In this document: piece by piece, positions 1 through 6,414 of the stretch | Position numbering within the stretch: the first letter of the stretch is position 1 | How the letters are laid out: each line of letters opens with the position of its first letter | Notes under the pieces: model-generated | The model's input: only the letters and a program-made list of their open reading frames with translations | Database searches by the model: none | What the model was told of the DNA's origin: nothing | Made by a program: the position numbers and the translations under genes | From: Bacteroidales bacterium | GTDB lineage: Bacteria > Bacteroidota > Bacteroidia > Bacteroidales > UBA932 | Direction of reading: 5' to 3' | Assembly (NCBI GenBank): GCA_017383945.1 | Contig: JAFNUQ010000101.1 | Location: 1-11,543, forward strand | Length of the DNA: 11,543 nucleotides

Positions 1-588
1 CTTCTCTTTGAGGTAGGAACAAAGCAAGAGGATACCCAGCAGCAGGGTTATGTAGAGGTTGCCCCAGCTCTGCACAAACAGAGGCTCCATATCTGTGAGT
101 ATGTGCTTGTCATACAATGCACTGGCGGATCCGGTGAGCACGCTCATCACCATCCACGCGATGCCCTTGTTGCTGCCAAACGAGATGCCTTCTTTCTTGC
201 TCGAGTGCCCTAGCAGAGTCAGCGCGACAAACACCAGAGCCACACCTGCCCATTGCAGAAGACTAAGCCTCTCGCCGAAGAGAATGATTGAGAACATCAC
301 CACAAACACAGGGCGGGATGCCTTGATCGTGCTGACGGTTGTCAGCGGCAGCATCTTCAGAGCGATGAGGCCGGATACCCAGGATGAGCTCACTAGTATT
401 GCCTTGAAAACAAGGCGAATATGGTCATGGAGTGATCCCGCGCTGAAGAACGGAGACAAGAATATCGTAGTTATTGCAGTTGCGCTGAAAAGCACCCACA
501 ATACGCTGTTGCGTTTTAAAGCCTGTTTCTTGGTGACATCATAGAAACCGAGAAGAACGGCTGAACAAAGTGAAAACCAAAGCCACAT
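1..588 (-). CDS. DMT-superfamily (EamA-type) transporter, 3' part cut by window edge
   Basis: The frame reads leftward from ATG at 588 and stays open to base 1, giving 196 residues without a stop, so the C-terminal part lies outside the window. The protein is strongly hydrophobic with about six predicted membrane helices. It starts MWLWFSLCSAVLLGFYDVTK, as in EamA proteins whose first helix begins at the N-terminus. Around residues 80-125 is the typical EamA signature: a stretch TIKASRPVFVVMFSIILFGE, then RLSLLQWAGVALVFVAL. A polar loop with SSKKEG precedes the second EamA repeat. Family members are inner-membrane exporters or importers of small metabolites; the substrate cannot be read from sequence. 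The ATG is supported by a TAnnTTTG element ending 8 nt upstream, which implies a very short leader. The gene is divergent from uvrA. Family confidence is high, function low. Confidence 0.85.
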   Translation of the reverse strand, partial: MWLWFSLCSAVLLGFYDVTKKQALKRNSVLWVLFSATAITTIFLSPFFSAGSLHDHIRLVFKAILVSSSWVSGLIALKMLPLTTVSTIKASRPVFVVMFSIILFGERLSLLQWAGVALVFVALTLLGHSSKKEGISFGSNKGIAWMVMSVLTGSASALYDKHILTDMEPLFVQSWGNLYITLLLGILLLCSYLKEK

Positions 589-596
589 AATAGGGT

Positions 597-604
597 CAAA
601 GATA
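597..604 (-). promoter_or_regulatory. Bacteroidota -7 promoter element (TATCTTTG) for the DMT transporter
   Basis: On the minus strand these bases read TATCTTTG, an exact match to TAnnTTTG, the -7 element known from Bacteroides primary-sigma promoters. Only 8 nt separate it from the ATG at 588, so the message would be nearly leaderless. No clear TTTG -33 element was seen at the usual distance. Confidence 0.5.
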
Positions 605-616
605 TATAAAAATTTG

Positions 617-624
617 TAAATTTG
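617..624 (+). promoter_or_regulatory. Bacteroidota -7 promoter element (TAAATTTG) for uvrA
   Basis: TAAATTTG matches TAnnTTTG exactly and ends 9 nt before the GTG at 634. The same eight bases precede both deoxynucleoside kinase genes in this window. The element contains the upstream TTG (622) that could otherwise be taken as the uvrA start, which argues against that start. Confidence 0.55.
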
Positions 625-633
625 TCTTTACTT

Positions 634-3345
634 GTGGATAAACAGAATTTCATACAAATACGAGGTGCCAAAGCTCATAATCTGAAAGGGGTAGATGTCG
701 ATATCCCTAGGAATAGCTTTGTTGTCATCACCGGTATCAGCGGCAGCGGAAAATCCTCTCTTGCCTTTGACACAATCTATGCCGAAGGCCAGCGTCGCTA
801 TCTAAATACTCTATCTCCCTATGCCAAACATTTTATAGGAGTGCTGGAAAAGCCTGAGGTAGAGAGTATTACGGGCCTTAGTCCAATCATTGCGATAGAG
901 CAGAAAACCACCGGCAGCAATCCGCGCTCGACGGTGGGAACTATTACGGAGATCTTTGATTTCCTGCGTCTGCTCTTTGCCAAGGCATCAGTTGCATATT
1001 CGCCGGTCACAGGCAAGCCTATGGTGCGGTATACGGATCAGCAGATTGTGGACCTGATAATGGAGCAGTATCGTGGGCGCAAGTGCCTTCTTCTCTCGCC
1101 GATGGTGCGAGGAAGAAAGGGTCACTATCGCGAGCTTTTTGAGCAGCTTCGCAAGAAGGGATACCGTCAGGTGAGAATTGACGCAGAAATCTGCGAACTC
1201 GCAGAAATCGAGTCGGTGGATAGGTATAAGGCTCATTTTATTGAGTTGGTCGTGGATAGACTCAAGCCAGAAGATGGCGACGATTCAAGAGTCAGAGCTT
1301 CTGTGTCGTCGGCGCTTTCTGTGGGCAAAGGTTCGCTTGCGGTCCTCGATTATGAGACCGGAGAGCTCAAGCATTTCTCTAAGCATCTGGTGGATCCTGA
1401 GTCGGGATTGTCGCTTCAGGAGCCTGCTCCGCACTCGTTCTCTTTTAATTCGCCGGAAGGCTATTGCCCTCATTGCAAGGGACTTGGCGAGATAGTAGAT
1501 GTAAATATAGACACAATCATTCCTGATCGCAGACTCTCGATTGCTGAGGGTGGTATTGTCCCGTTGGGCAAGATACGCAATGGTAAAAAGTTTGATGTCC
1601 TTCAATCGATAGCGCGCAAGCACAATTTCTCTTTGTATGACAGTATCGAGGAGCTTCCGGAGGAGGAAGTTTACCTGATCATATATGGCTCAGATGAGTT
1701 CTTCCGTGTGGGTGACGGAGCTTTGAGCGAGATGGTCAACTGGCCGGGAGTAGTCGGAGATATTGAGGATAAGATTGTGTGTCCTGCTTGTGGAGGTACA
1801 AGGCTCAATGCGCAGACAAAGTGCTTCAAGATAGACGGAAAAGACATCTCAGAAGTGGGCGCGATGGAGATTTCCGCTCTTGCAGAGTGGCTTTCCGACC
1901 TGCATTTGAGACTGGATTCCAGACACAAGGCTATCGCCAGAGATATTATCAGGGAACTCAAGGATAGAGTGCAGTTTCTGCTCGATGTGGGCTTGGAATA
2001 TCTGACGCTCAATCGTCCGGTCGCGACTCTTTCCGGTGGCGAAGGTCAGCGCATCAGGCTTGCGACCCAGATTGGTTCAAAGCTGGTAAATGTGATTTAT
2101 GTCCTGGACGAGCCAAGTATCGGGCTGCATCAGAAGGATAACCGCAAGCTCATCTCATCTCTGAAGAAGCTTCGCGATGAGGGAAATACGGTGATTGTGG
2201 TTGAGCATGATGAAGAGACTATGTGCGCTGCAGACTGGATCGTAGATGTGGGTCCGGGAGCCGGTAAGGAAGGTGGAAATATCTGCTATAGCGGGCCTTT
2301 CAAGAGTGTATACAATTGCAATGAGACTCCAAAGACTAGGGCAGAGGGCAATGGTAAGTACCTGACACTCAAGGGTGCCAGGGGTAATAACCTGAAAAAT
2401 GTCGATATCTCTTTTCCGCTGGGTAAGTTTATCGGCATCAGTGGTGTGAGCGGAAGTGGAAAATCTTCGCTCATCAACAGGACCTTGATGCCTATCCTCA
2501 AAGGCAAGTTTTATAACTATAAGACAAAACCACTTGCCTACGACTCTATTGAGGGGCTTGAGCATATAGATAAAGTGATCGAGATAGACCAGAGTCCTAT
2601 CGGCCGTACCCCTCGCTCCAACCCTGCGACCTTTACTGCTGTCTTTAATGATATCAGGGCACTCTTTGAGGATACGCCTGATGCCAAGGTGCGTGGTTTC
2701 AAAGCTGGAGATTTCTCTTTCAATGTCTCGGGAGGCCGATGCGAGGAGTGTAAGGGCGCAGGCATTAAGGTGATAGAGATGAATTTCCTGCCTTCTGTGC
2801 ACGTTCAGTGTGATGTGTGTGGAGGCAAGAGGTATAAGGAAGCTACACTTGAAGTCAAATATAAAGGAAAGAATATCAGCCAAGTGCTTGATATGCCGAT
2901 CAGTGAGGCCTACGAATTCTTCAAGACTCATCCTAAGATAGCTCCTAAGCTGAAGGCAATGGTTGATGTGGGATTGGGATATGTCAGCCTGGGACAGTCG
3001 GCTGTGACGCTGTCCGGCGGTGAGAGCCAGCGCATGAAGCTCGCTTCCGAGCTGTTCCGCAAGGCGACAGGTAACACGCTTTATATGCTGGATGAACCGA
3101 CCACGGGCCTCCATTTTGAGGATATCAAAGTATTGCTTTCTGTGCTCAGAAGGTTGGTGGATCAAGGAAATACCGTGATTGTCATAGAGCATAATCTGGA
3201 TGTCCTGAAAAGCACGGATTATATATTTGATATGGGACCGGAAGGTGGAGAAAAGGGAGGATATGTCGTGGCTCACGGCACCCCTGAGCAGCTCGCAGAC
3301 AATCCGGATTCGGTAACGGGCAAGTTCATTAAAGAAGTACTATAA
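634..3345 (+). CDS. uvrA: Excinuclease ABC subunit A (UvrA), DNA damage sensor
   Basis: UvrA is the dimeric ATPase that recognises bulky DNA lesions, loads UvrB and starts nucleotide excision repair in the cytoplasm. The reading is 903 aa from GTG 634, slightly short of the roughly 940 aa of E. coli UvrA. Two ABC modules are complete: Walker A GISGSGKSS (about 34-42), signature LSGGEGQ (466) and VLDEPSIGLH (about 490), then Walker A GVSGSGKSS (604), signature LSGGESQ (793) and MLDEPTTGLH (about 818). The UvrB-binding region (about 125-230) is present, with LLLSPMVRGRKGHYRELFEQ. The C-terminal zinc module is intact (C703, C706, C726, C729). In the first zinc module only CPHC (278-281) remains; the position of the other pair reads DPES (254-257). 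GTG 634 is preferred over TTG 622 because 622 lies inside the predicted promoter element. The next gene follows after 1 nt, so the two are probably cotranscribed. Confidence 0.95.
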   Translation: MDKQNFIQIRGAKAHNLKGVDVDIPRNSFVVITGISGSGKSSLAFDTIYAEGQRRYLNTLSPYAKHFIGVLEKPEVESITGLSPIIAIEQKTTGSNPRSTVGTITEIFDFLRLLFAKASVAYSPVTGKPMVRYTDQQIVDLIMEQYRGRKCLLLSPMVRGRKGHYRELFEQLRKKGYRQVRIDAEICELAEIESVDRYKAHFIELVVDRLKPEDGDDSRVRASVSSALSVGKGSLAVLDYETGELKHFSKHLVDPESGLSLQEPAPHSFSFNSPEGYCPHCKGLGEIVDVNIDTIIPDRRLSIAEGGIVPLGKIRNGKKFDVLQSIARKHNFSLYDSIEELPEEEVYLIIYGSDEFFRVGDGALSEMVNWPGVVGDIEDKIVCPACGGTRLNAQTKCFKIDGKDISEVGAMEISALAEWLSDLHLRLDSRHKAIARDIIRELKDRVQFLLDVGLEYLTLNRPVATLSGGEGQRIRLATQIGSKLVNVIYVLDEPSIGLHQKDNRKLISSLKKLRDEGNTVIVVEHDEETMCAADWIVDVGPGAGKEGGNICYSGPFKSVYNCNETPKTRAEGNGKYLTLKGARGNNLKNVDISFPLGKFIGISGVSGSGKSSLINRTLMPILKGKFYNYKTKPLAYDSIEGLEHIDKVIEIDQSPIGRTPRSNPATFTAVFNDIRALFEDTPDAKVRGFKAGDFSFNVSGGRCEECKGAGIKVIEMNFLPSVHVQCDVCGGKRYKEATLEVKYKGKNISQVLDMPISEAYEFFKTHPKIAPKLKAMVDVGLGYVSLGQSAVTLSGGESQRMKLASELFRKATGNTLYMLDEPTTGLHFEDIKVLLSVLRRLVDQGNTVIVIEHNLDVLKSTDYIFDMGPEGGEKGGYVVAHGTPEQLADNPDSVTGKFIKEVL

Positions 3346-3346
3346 T

Positions 3347-4339
3347 ATGACAAAGATTGAAGCCGCAAAACAGGAATACACAGATTGGTGTGAGGCTATC
3401 GGGATTGATAGCTTGGAGAAGCTCAAAGAGGTGCTTGAATCTGGAAATGCTATTGAGTTGATCAATCTCTGCGAAGCTCGTCAGGAGAGAAAATATGCGG
3501 AGGCTGCAGACCAGATCTTCTGGAACCGCAAGACCCGCCGTATCGTGATGATGTCGGGCCCTTCTTCTAGCGGAAAAACCAGCTCGTCAAAGCGCATAGC
3601 TCAACAAGCTAAAGTGCTGGGCCTCAATCCAAAAGTGATAGAGTTGGATAACTATTTTGTCAATCGCGTAGATACTCCTAGAGATGAAAACGGAGAGTAT
3701 AATTTTGAGGCTCTGGAGGCAATGGATATCAAGTTCCTGGGAGAGCAGCTCTCGGATCTTCTTGCAGGCAAGGAGATTGAATTGCCGAAGTTTAATTTTG
3801 TGGAGGGCCGTCGCGAGATGACAGGAGAGAGGATGCGTCTGGAAGATAACGATATCCTCTTTATGGAAGGCATACACGCACTCAATCCGGCGCTCGTGCC
3901 AGGTATTGACCCGCATAGCATTTTCCGCATCTATATCTCAGCTCTGTCGGCCCTGCCGGGAGGAGAGAAGATTCATAATTCGACTACGGACAAGCGCCTT
4001 CTCAGGCGAATGGTCAGAGATAACCGCACCCGCGGCATGTCGCCTGAGGATACTATACTTCGCTGGCCGTCAGTGCGCAAGGGAGAGACAGAACATGTGT
4101 TCCCGTATGAGGAAAACGCCAACATTATATTCAACTCGTCAAATCTCTACGACCTCCCGCTGCTCAAATATTATGCGGAGCCGCTTCTGCACGGCATAGC
4201 CGAATCCTCGCCTGCCTATGAAAAGGCTCAGGCGTTGATAAAGTTTCTGGAGATTATCGTGCCTCTGCAGCCGCGCGAGATTGCAGCAATCCCGCCGACT
4301 TCGATTATGCGCGAATTTATCGGAGGTCAGACTCTTTAA
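3347..4339 (+). CDS. Uridine kinase-like (phosphoribulokinase/uridine kinase family) nucleoside kinase, short form
   Basis: This 330-aa P-loop kinase probably phosphorylates uridine/cytidine or a related nucleoside in cytoplasmic salvage. Visible motifs are the P-loop GPSSSGKTS (71-79), DNYFVNR with candidate catalytic D101, the segment DILFMEGIHALNP (169-181) typical of the uridine kinase family, and the arginine-rich lid region TTDKRLLRRMVRDNRTRG (213-230). The end, PPTSIMREFIGG, is typical of Bacteroidota homologues. Homologues I know from Bacteroides are about 550 aa, with a TGS and a tRNA-synthetase-like domain ahead of the kinase. Here those are missing, and only about 65 residues precede the P-loop. 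ATG 3347 lies 1 nt after the uvrA stop, so extension would have to run through uvrA. Its TAA overlaps the stop of the convergent hydrolase. Kinase family is confident; exact substrate is not. Confidence 0.88.
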   Translation: MTKIEAAKQEYTDWCEAIGIDSLEKLKEVLESGNAIELINLCEARQERKYAEAADQIFWNRKTRRIVMMSGPSSSGKTSSSKRIAQQAKVLGLNPKVIELDNYFVNRVDTPRDENGEYNFEALEAMDIKFLGEQLSDLLAGKEIELPKFNFVEGRREMTGERMRLEDNDILFMEGIHALNPALVPGIDPHSIFRIYISALSALPGGEKIHNSTTDKRLLRRMVRDNRTRGMSPEDTILRWPSVRKGETEHVFPYEENANIIFNSSNLYDLPLLKYYAEPLLHGIAESSPAYEKAQALIKFLEIIVPLQPREIAAIPPTSIMREFIGGQTL

Positions 4340-5058
4340 CTGATTGTATTGGAAGAAAGTACGATAGGCTCGAGCTCTTCTCTGTTGAGGGGTTCGAGCT
4401 CTTCTTTTTCGTTGAATGGCTCAAGGAATGGGTTTCCTGTCCTCTCGTTGTCAATTGTTGTAGATGGTCCGTGTCCCGGGAAGACCTCTGTCTGAGGAGG
4501 GAGGAGGATGAGCTTCTCCATGATGGAACGGATCTCGTCGTCGTATTCGCCGCCAGGCAGGTCGCTTCTACCGATTGAGCCGGCAAAAAGTGTGTCTCCT
4601 GAGATCAGGATGTCGTCATCCGCAAGATAAAAGCTCACGCTTCCGGGACTGTGGCCTGGTGTTGTGATGACTTTGATTTTAAGGCCGGCGAGCTCTAATT
4701 CTTGTCCGTCCTCGATTGTGGAAAATGCCCACGTTGTGTCTGGGGTATCCAGCCCGTATCGGCTGCCCATCTTCTCGCAATAGGCGAGCTGCTGCTCTTC
4801 GGCAGCGTGCATCAATACGCTTGCGTTGAAATCTTTCTGCAGGTCTTTCACTCCGAAGATGTGGTCAAAGTGTGCGTGTGTCAGCAGTACTGCTTCGACT
4901 TTCAGTCCTTGTTGCTGCAAGATGCTGTAGAAATGCTGTTTTTCTTCAGCTGTGCTGAAACCGGGATCGATTACGACACATTTGGAGTTACCCTCCTTGA
5001 ATAGAGTGTATGTGTTGACTTGAAAAAGGTTATATGAGCAGGAGAATATCTTTGTCAT
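4336..5058 (-). CDS. Metallo-beta-lactamase-fold hydrolase, glyoxalase II-like (YcbL type)
   Basis: This is a cytoplasmic MBL-fold hydrolase of 240 aa. All metal ligands of the glyoxalase II group are visible: HAHFDH (H61, H63, D65, H66), H136 in TTPGHSPGS, D155 in SGDTLFAGSIGRSDLPGG, and H196 in FPGHGPSTT, followed by NERTGNPFLEPFNE. Length and motif spacing fit the short YcbL-like branch, which lacks the C-terminal glutathione-binding helices of classical GloB, so the natural thioester substrate is uncertain. The start at 5058 (MTKIFSCSYNLFQVNTYTL) is chosen because homologues begin there and a TAnnTTTG element lies 21 nt upstream; the frame is open further upstream but that would run through the promoter and antisense to the neighbouring kinase. 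The last 20 or so residues carry a repeated EELEP and appear to be an extra tail. The stop overlaps the convergent kinase stop. Confidence 0.9.
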   Translation of the reverse strand: MTKIFSCSYNLFQVNTYTLFKEGNSKCVVIDPGFSTAEEKQHFYSILQQQGLKVEAVLLTHAHFDHIFGVKDLQKDFNASVLMHAAEEQQLAYCEKMGSRYGLDTPDTTWAFSTIEDGQELELAGLKIKVITTPGHSPGSVSFYLADDDILISGDTLFAGSIGRSDLPGGEYDDEIRSIMEKLILLPPQTEVFPGHGPSTTIDNERTGNPFLEPFNEKEELEPLNREELEPIVLSSNTIS

Positions 5059-5079
5059 CTGTTTTTGCTTTTGATGGCT

Positions 5080-5087
5080 CAAAATTA
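5080..5087 (-). promoter_or_regulatory. Bacteroidota -7 promoter element (TAATTTTG) for the MBL hydrolase
   Basis: Read on the minus strand, the bases are TAATTTTG, matching TAnnTTTG, with 21 nt to the ATG at 5058. It faces away from the kinase promoter element at 5100-5107, separated from it by 12 bp. No well-spaced -33 TTTG was found. Confidence 0.5.
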
Positions 5088-5099
5088 CATAAGTTTTAT

Positions 5100-5107
5100 T
5101 AAATTTG
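5100..5107 (+). promoter_or_regulatory. Bacteroidota -7 promoter element (TAAATTTG) for the first deoxynucleoside kinase
   Basis: TAAATTTG matches TAnnTTTG and ends 19 nt before the ATG at 5127. The following bases TCT also match those after the uvrA element (TAAATTTGTCT in both), suggesting shared promoter architecture. Confidence 0.55.
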
Positions 5108-5126
5108 TCTAATTTATAAGATAGAA

Positions 5127-5741
5127 ATGCACATCGGAATAGCGGGAAATATCGGTTGTGGAAAAACAACCCTGACGAGGTTGCTCTCGGCTCATTACGG
5201 ATGGACTCCGAAGTATGAGTCGGTGACCTATAATCCATACCTTGAGGACTATTATAAAGACATCCCACGCTGGTCGTATAATCTTGAAACATACTTCCTT
5301 GCACAAAGGTTCAAGGATGTATTGGAGATAGCTTCTTCGGAAGAGGTGATCATTCAGGATAGAACCATTTTGGAGGGTGTCTATATTTTTGTTACAAACA
5401 ATCTCGAGCAGGGAAATCTCTCGCAGCGAGACTATGAGACATATATGCAACTCTTTCAGTTGATGATGTCTATGGTCAGACCCCCTGATCTCCTCATCTA
5501 TCTCAAGTCTTCTGTGCCTCACCTTGTTTCGCAGATTCAGAAGAGAGGAAGGGATTATGAGCAGAGCATCAGTCTGGAATATCTCTCGGGCTTGAATGAG
5601 AAGTATGAAAAGTGGATATCCGAATACACAGGAAATGTCCTGGTGATTGATGCCGATAATCTTGATTTTGAAAACAACCCGCAAGATTTTGCATCAATTA
5701 CCGACAAGATTGATGCGGAACTCTTCGGTCTATTCAAATAA
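5127..5741 (+). CDS. Deoxynucleoside kinase, copy 1 (dNK family, divergent base-recognition loop)
   Basis: This 204-aa enzyme is of the dCK/dGK/dNK family, which uses ATP to phosphorylate a deoxynucleoside to its 5'-monophosphate in salvage. Motifs: P-loop GNIGCGKT (7-14), E31 as candidate 5'-hydroxyl base, RWSYNLETYFLAQRF (48-62) forming the substrate pocket wall, QDRT (77-80) corresponding to the ERS motif of animal enzymes, and the lid arginines in QKRGRDYE (R140, R142). It aligns without gaps to the next gene, with 128 of 204 residues identical by my count. The loop after DRT reads ILEGVYIFVTN: where dCK and dGK have a base-contacting Asp (YSD), this copy has Gly (G84), closer in character to the small residue of TK2-type enzymes. 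Substrate is therefore uncertain and may not be a purine. It has its own promoter element and is divergent from the hydrolase. Confidence 0.9.
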   Translation: MHIGIAGNIGCGKTTLTRLLSAHYGWTPKYESVTYNPYLEDYYKDIPRWSYNLETYFLAQRFKDVLEIASSEEVIIQDRTILEGVYIFVTNNLEQGNLSQRDYETYMQLFQLMMSMVRPPDLLIYLKSSVPHLVSQIQKRGRDYEQSISLEYLSGLNEKYEKWISEYTGNVLVIDADNLDFENNPQDFASITDKIDAELFGLFK

Positions 5742-5745
5742 TTAC

Positions 5746-5753
5746 TAAATTTG
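5746..5753 (+). promoter_or_regulatory. Bacteroidota -7 promoter element (TAAATTTG) for the second deoxynucleoside kinase
   Basis: TAAATTTG lies in the 34-nt gap between the two kinase genes, 4 nt after the first stop and 22 nt before the second ATG. It is identical to the element of copy 1 at a similar distance from the start, as expected if the duplication included the promoter. Confidence 0.5.
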
Positions 5754-5775
5754 TAAGAATAAATAAATTAGAAAT

Positions 5776-6402
5776 ATGCACATCGCTATTGCAGGAAATA
5801 TCGGCAGCGGCAAGACTACTCTCACAAAAATGCTTGCTGCCCATTATGGTTGGACTCCTAAGTTTGAGTCTGTAGATTTTAATCCCTATCTCTCCGATTT
5901 TTATGAAGATATGTCTAGATGGTCATTTAATCTTCAGATCTATTTCCTGAACAAGAGATTCAAGGACGTTGTAGATATTACCAAGACAGACGATGTTGTG
6001 ATTCAGGATCGCACTATCTACGAGGATGCCCGCATATTTGCCCCTAATCTTCACGATATGGGCTTGATGAGCACAAGAGATTTTGAGAACTATTCAGATC
6101 TTTTTGACCTGATGATGTCGCTGGTAGGTAACCCTGATCTCTTGATTTATCTCAGGTCGACAATCCCTAATCTGATCTCTCAGATTCAGAAAAGAGGACG
6201 TGACTATGAGAAAAGCATCCGTATTGATTACTTGACTGGTCTCAATGAGAAATATGAGGCTTGGATTAAAGATTATACCGGAAATCTTCTGATTATCGAC
6301 GCCGACAATATCAAGTTTGGTAACAAAGCAGAGGATTTTGAGAAGGTGATCGATATGATTGATGCTCAACTTTATGGACTATTCCCCGCTACTAGGGACT
6401 AA
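5776..6402 (+). CDS. Deoxynucleoside kinase, copy 2 (dGK/dAK-like)
   Basis: This 208-aa paralogue of the preceding gene is expected to phosphorylate a purine deoxynucleoside (dGuo or dAdo) in salvage. Motifs: P-loop GNIGSGKT (7-14), E31, RWSFNLQIYFLNKRF (48-62), QDRT (77-80), and lid QKRGRDYE (R140, R142). After DRT the loop is IYEDARIFAPNLHDMGLM, which closely resembles the dCK/dGK pattern with a conserved Asp (here D84) that contacts the base in dCK. That supports a canonical dGK/dCK-type pocket, unlike copy 1. The C-terminus adds four residues (ATRD). The acyl-CoA synthetase gene follows after 12 nt, so the transcript from the 5746 promoter may continue into it. Family is certain; the base preference is inferred. 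Confidence 0.9.
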   Translation: MHIAIAGNIGSGKTTLTKMLAAHYGWTPKFESVDFNPYLSDFYEDMSRWSFNLQIYFLNKRFKDVVDITKTDDVVIQDRTIYEDARIFAPNLHDMGLMSTRDFENYSDLFDLMMSLVGNPDLLIYLRSTIPNLISQIQKRGRDYEKSIRIDYLTGLNEKYEAWIKDYTGNLLIIDADNIKFGNKAEDFEKVIDMIDAQLYGLFPATRD

Positions 6403-6414
6403 ATCTTATATTTT

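Noticed and set aside
59..544. 161-aa open frame on the plus strand
   Set aside because: It lies antisense to the DMT transporter, which has clear EamA motifs and helices. The antisense product has no recognisable domain and no promoter element.
2155..3276. 373-aa open frame on the minus strand within uvrA
   Set aside because: It is opposite the well-conserved second ABC module of UvrA. Its composition is that of a codon-bias shadow, with no motif or plausible start signals.
5059..5304. Longer N-terminus for the MBL hydrolase, starting at 5304
   Set aside because: The extra 82 residues resemble nothing, run antisense to the first kinase and would span both divergent promoter elements. The family start MTKIFSCSYN fits at 5058.
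5109..5684. 191-aa open frame on the minus strand opposite the first deoxynucleoside kinase
   Set aside because: The plus-strand kinase has complete catalytic motifs and a close paralogue, so the antisense frame is a shadow.
634..6402. A defence or other novel system formed by UvrA, the kinases and the hydrolase
   Set aside because: Each protein fits a known housekeeping family with intact catalytic motifs. There is no nuclease, toxin, sensor or mobile-element context, and the genes are split over several transcription units.
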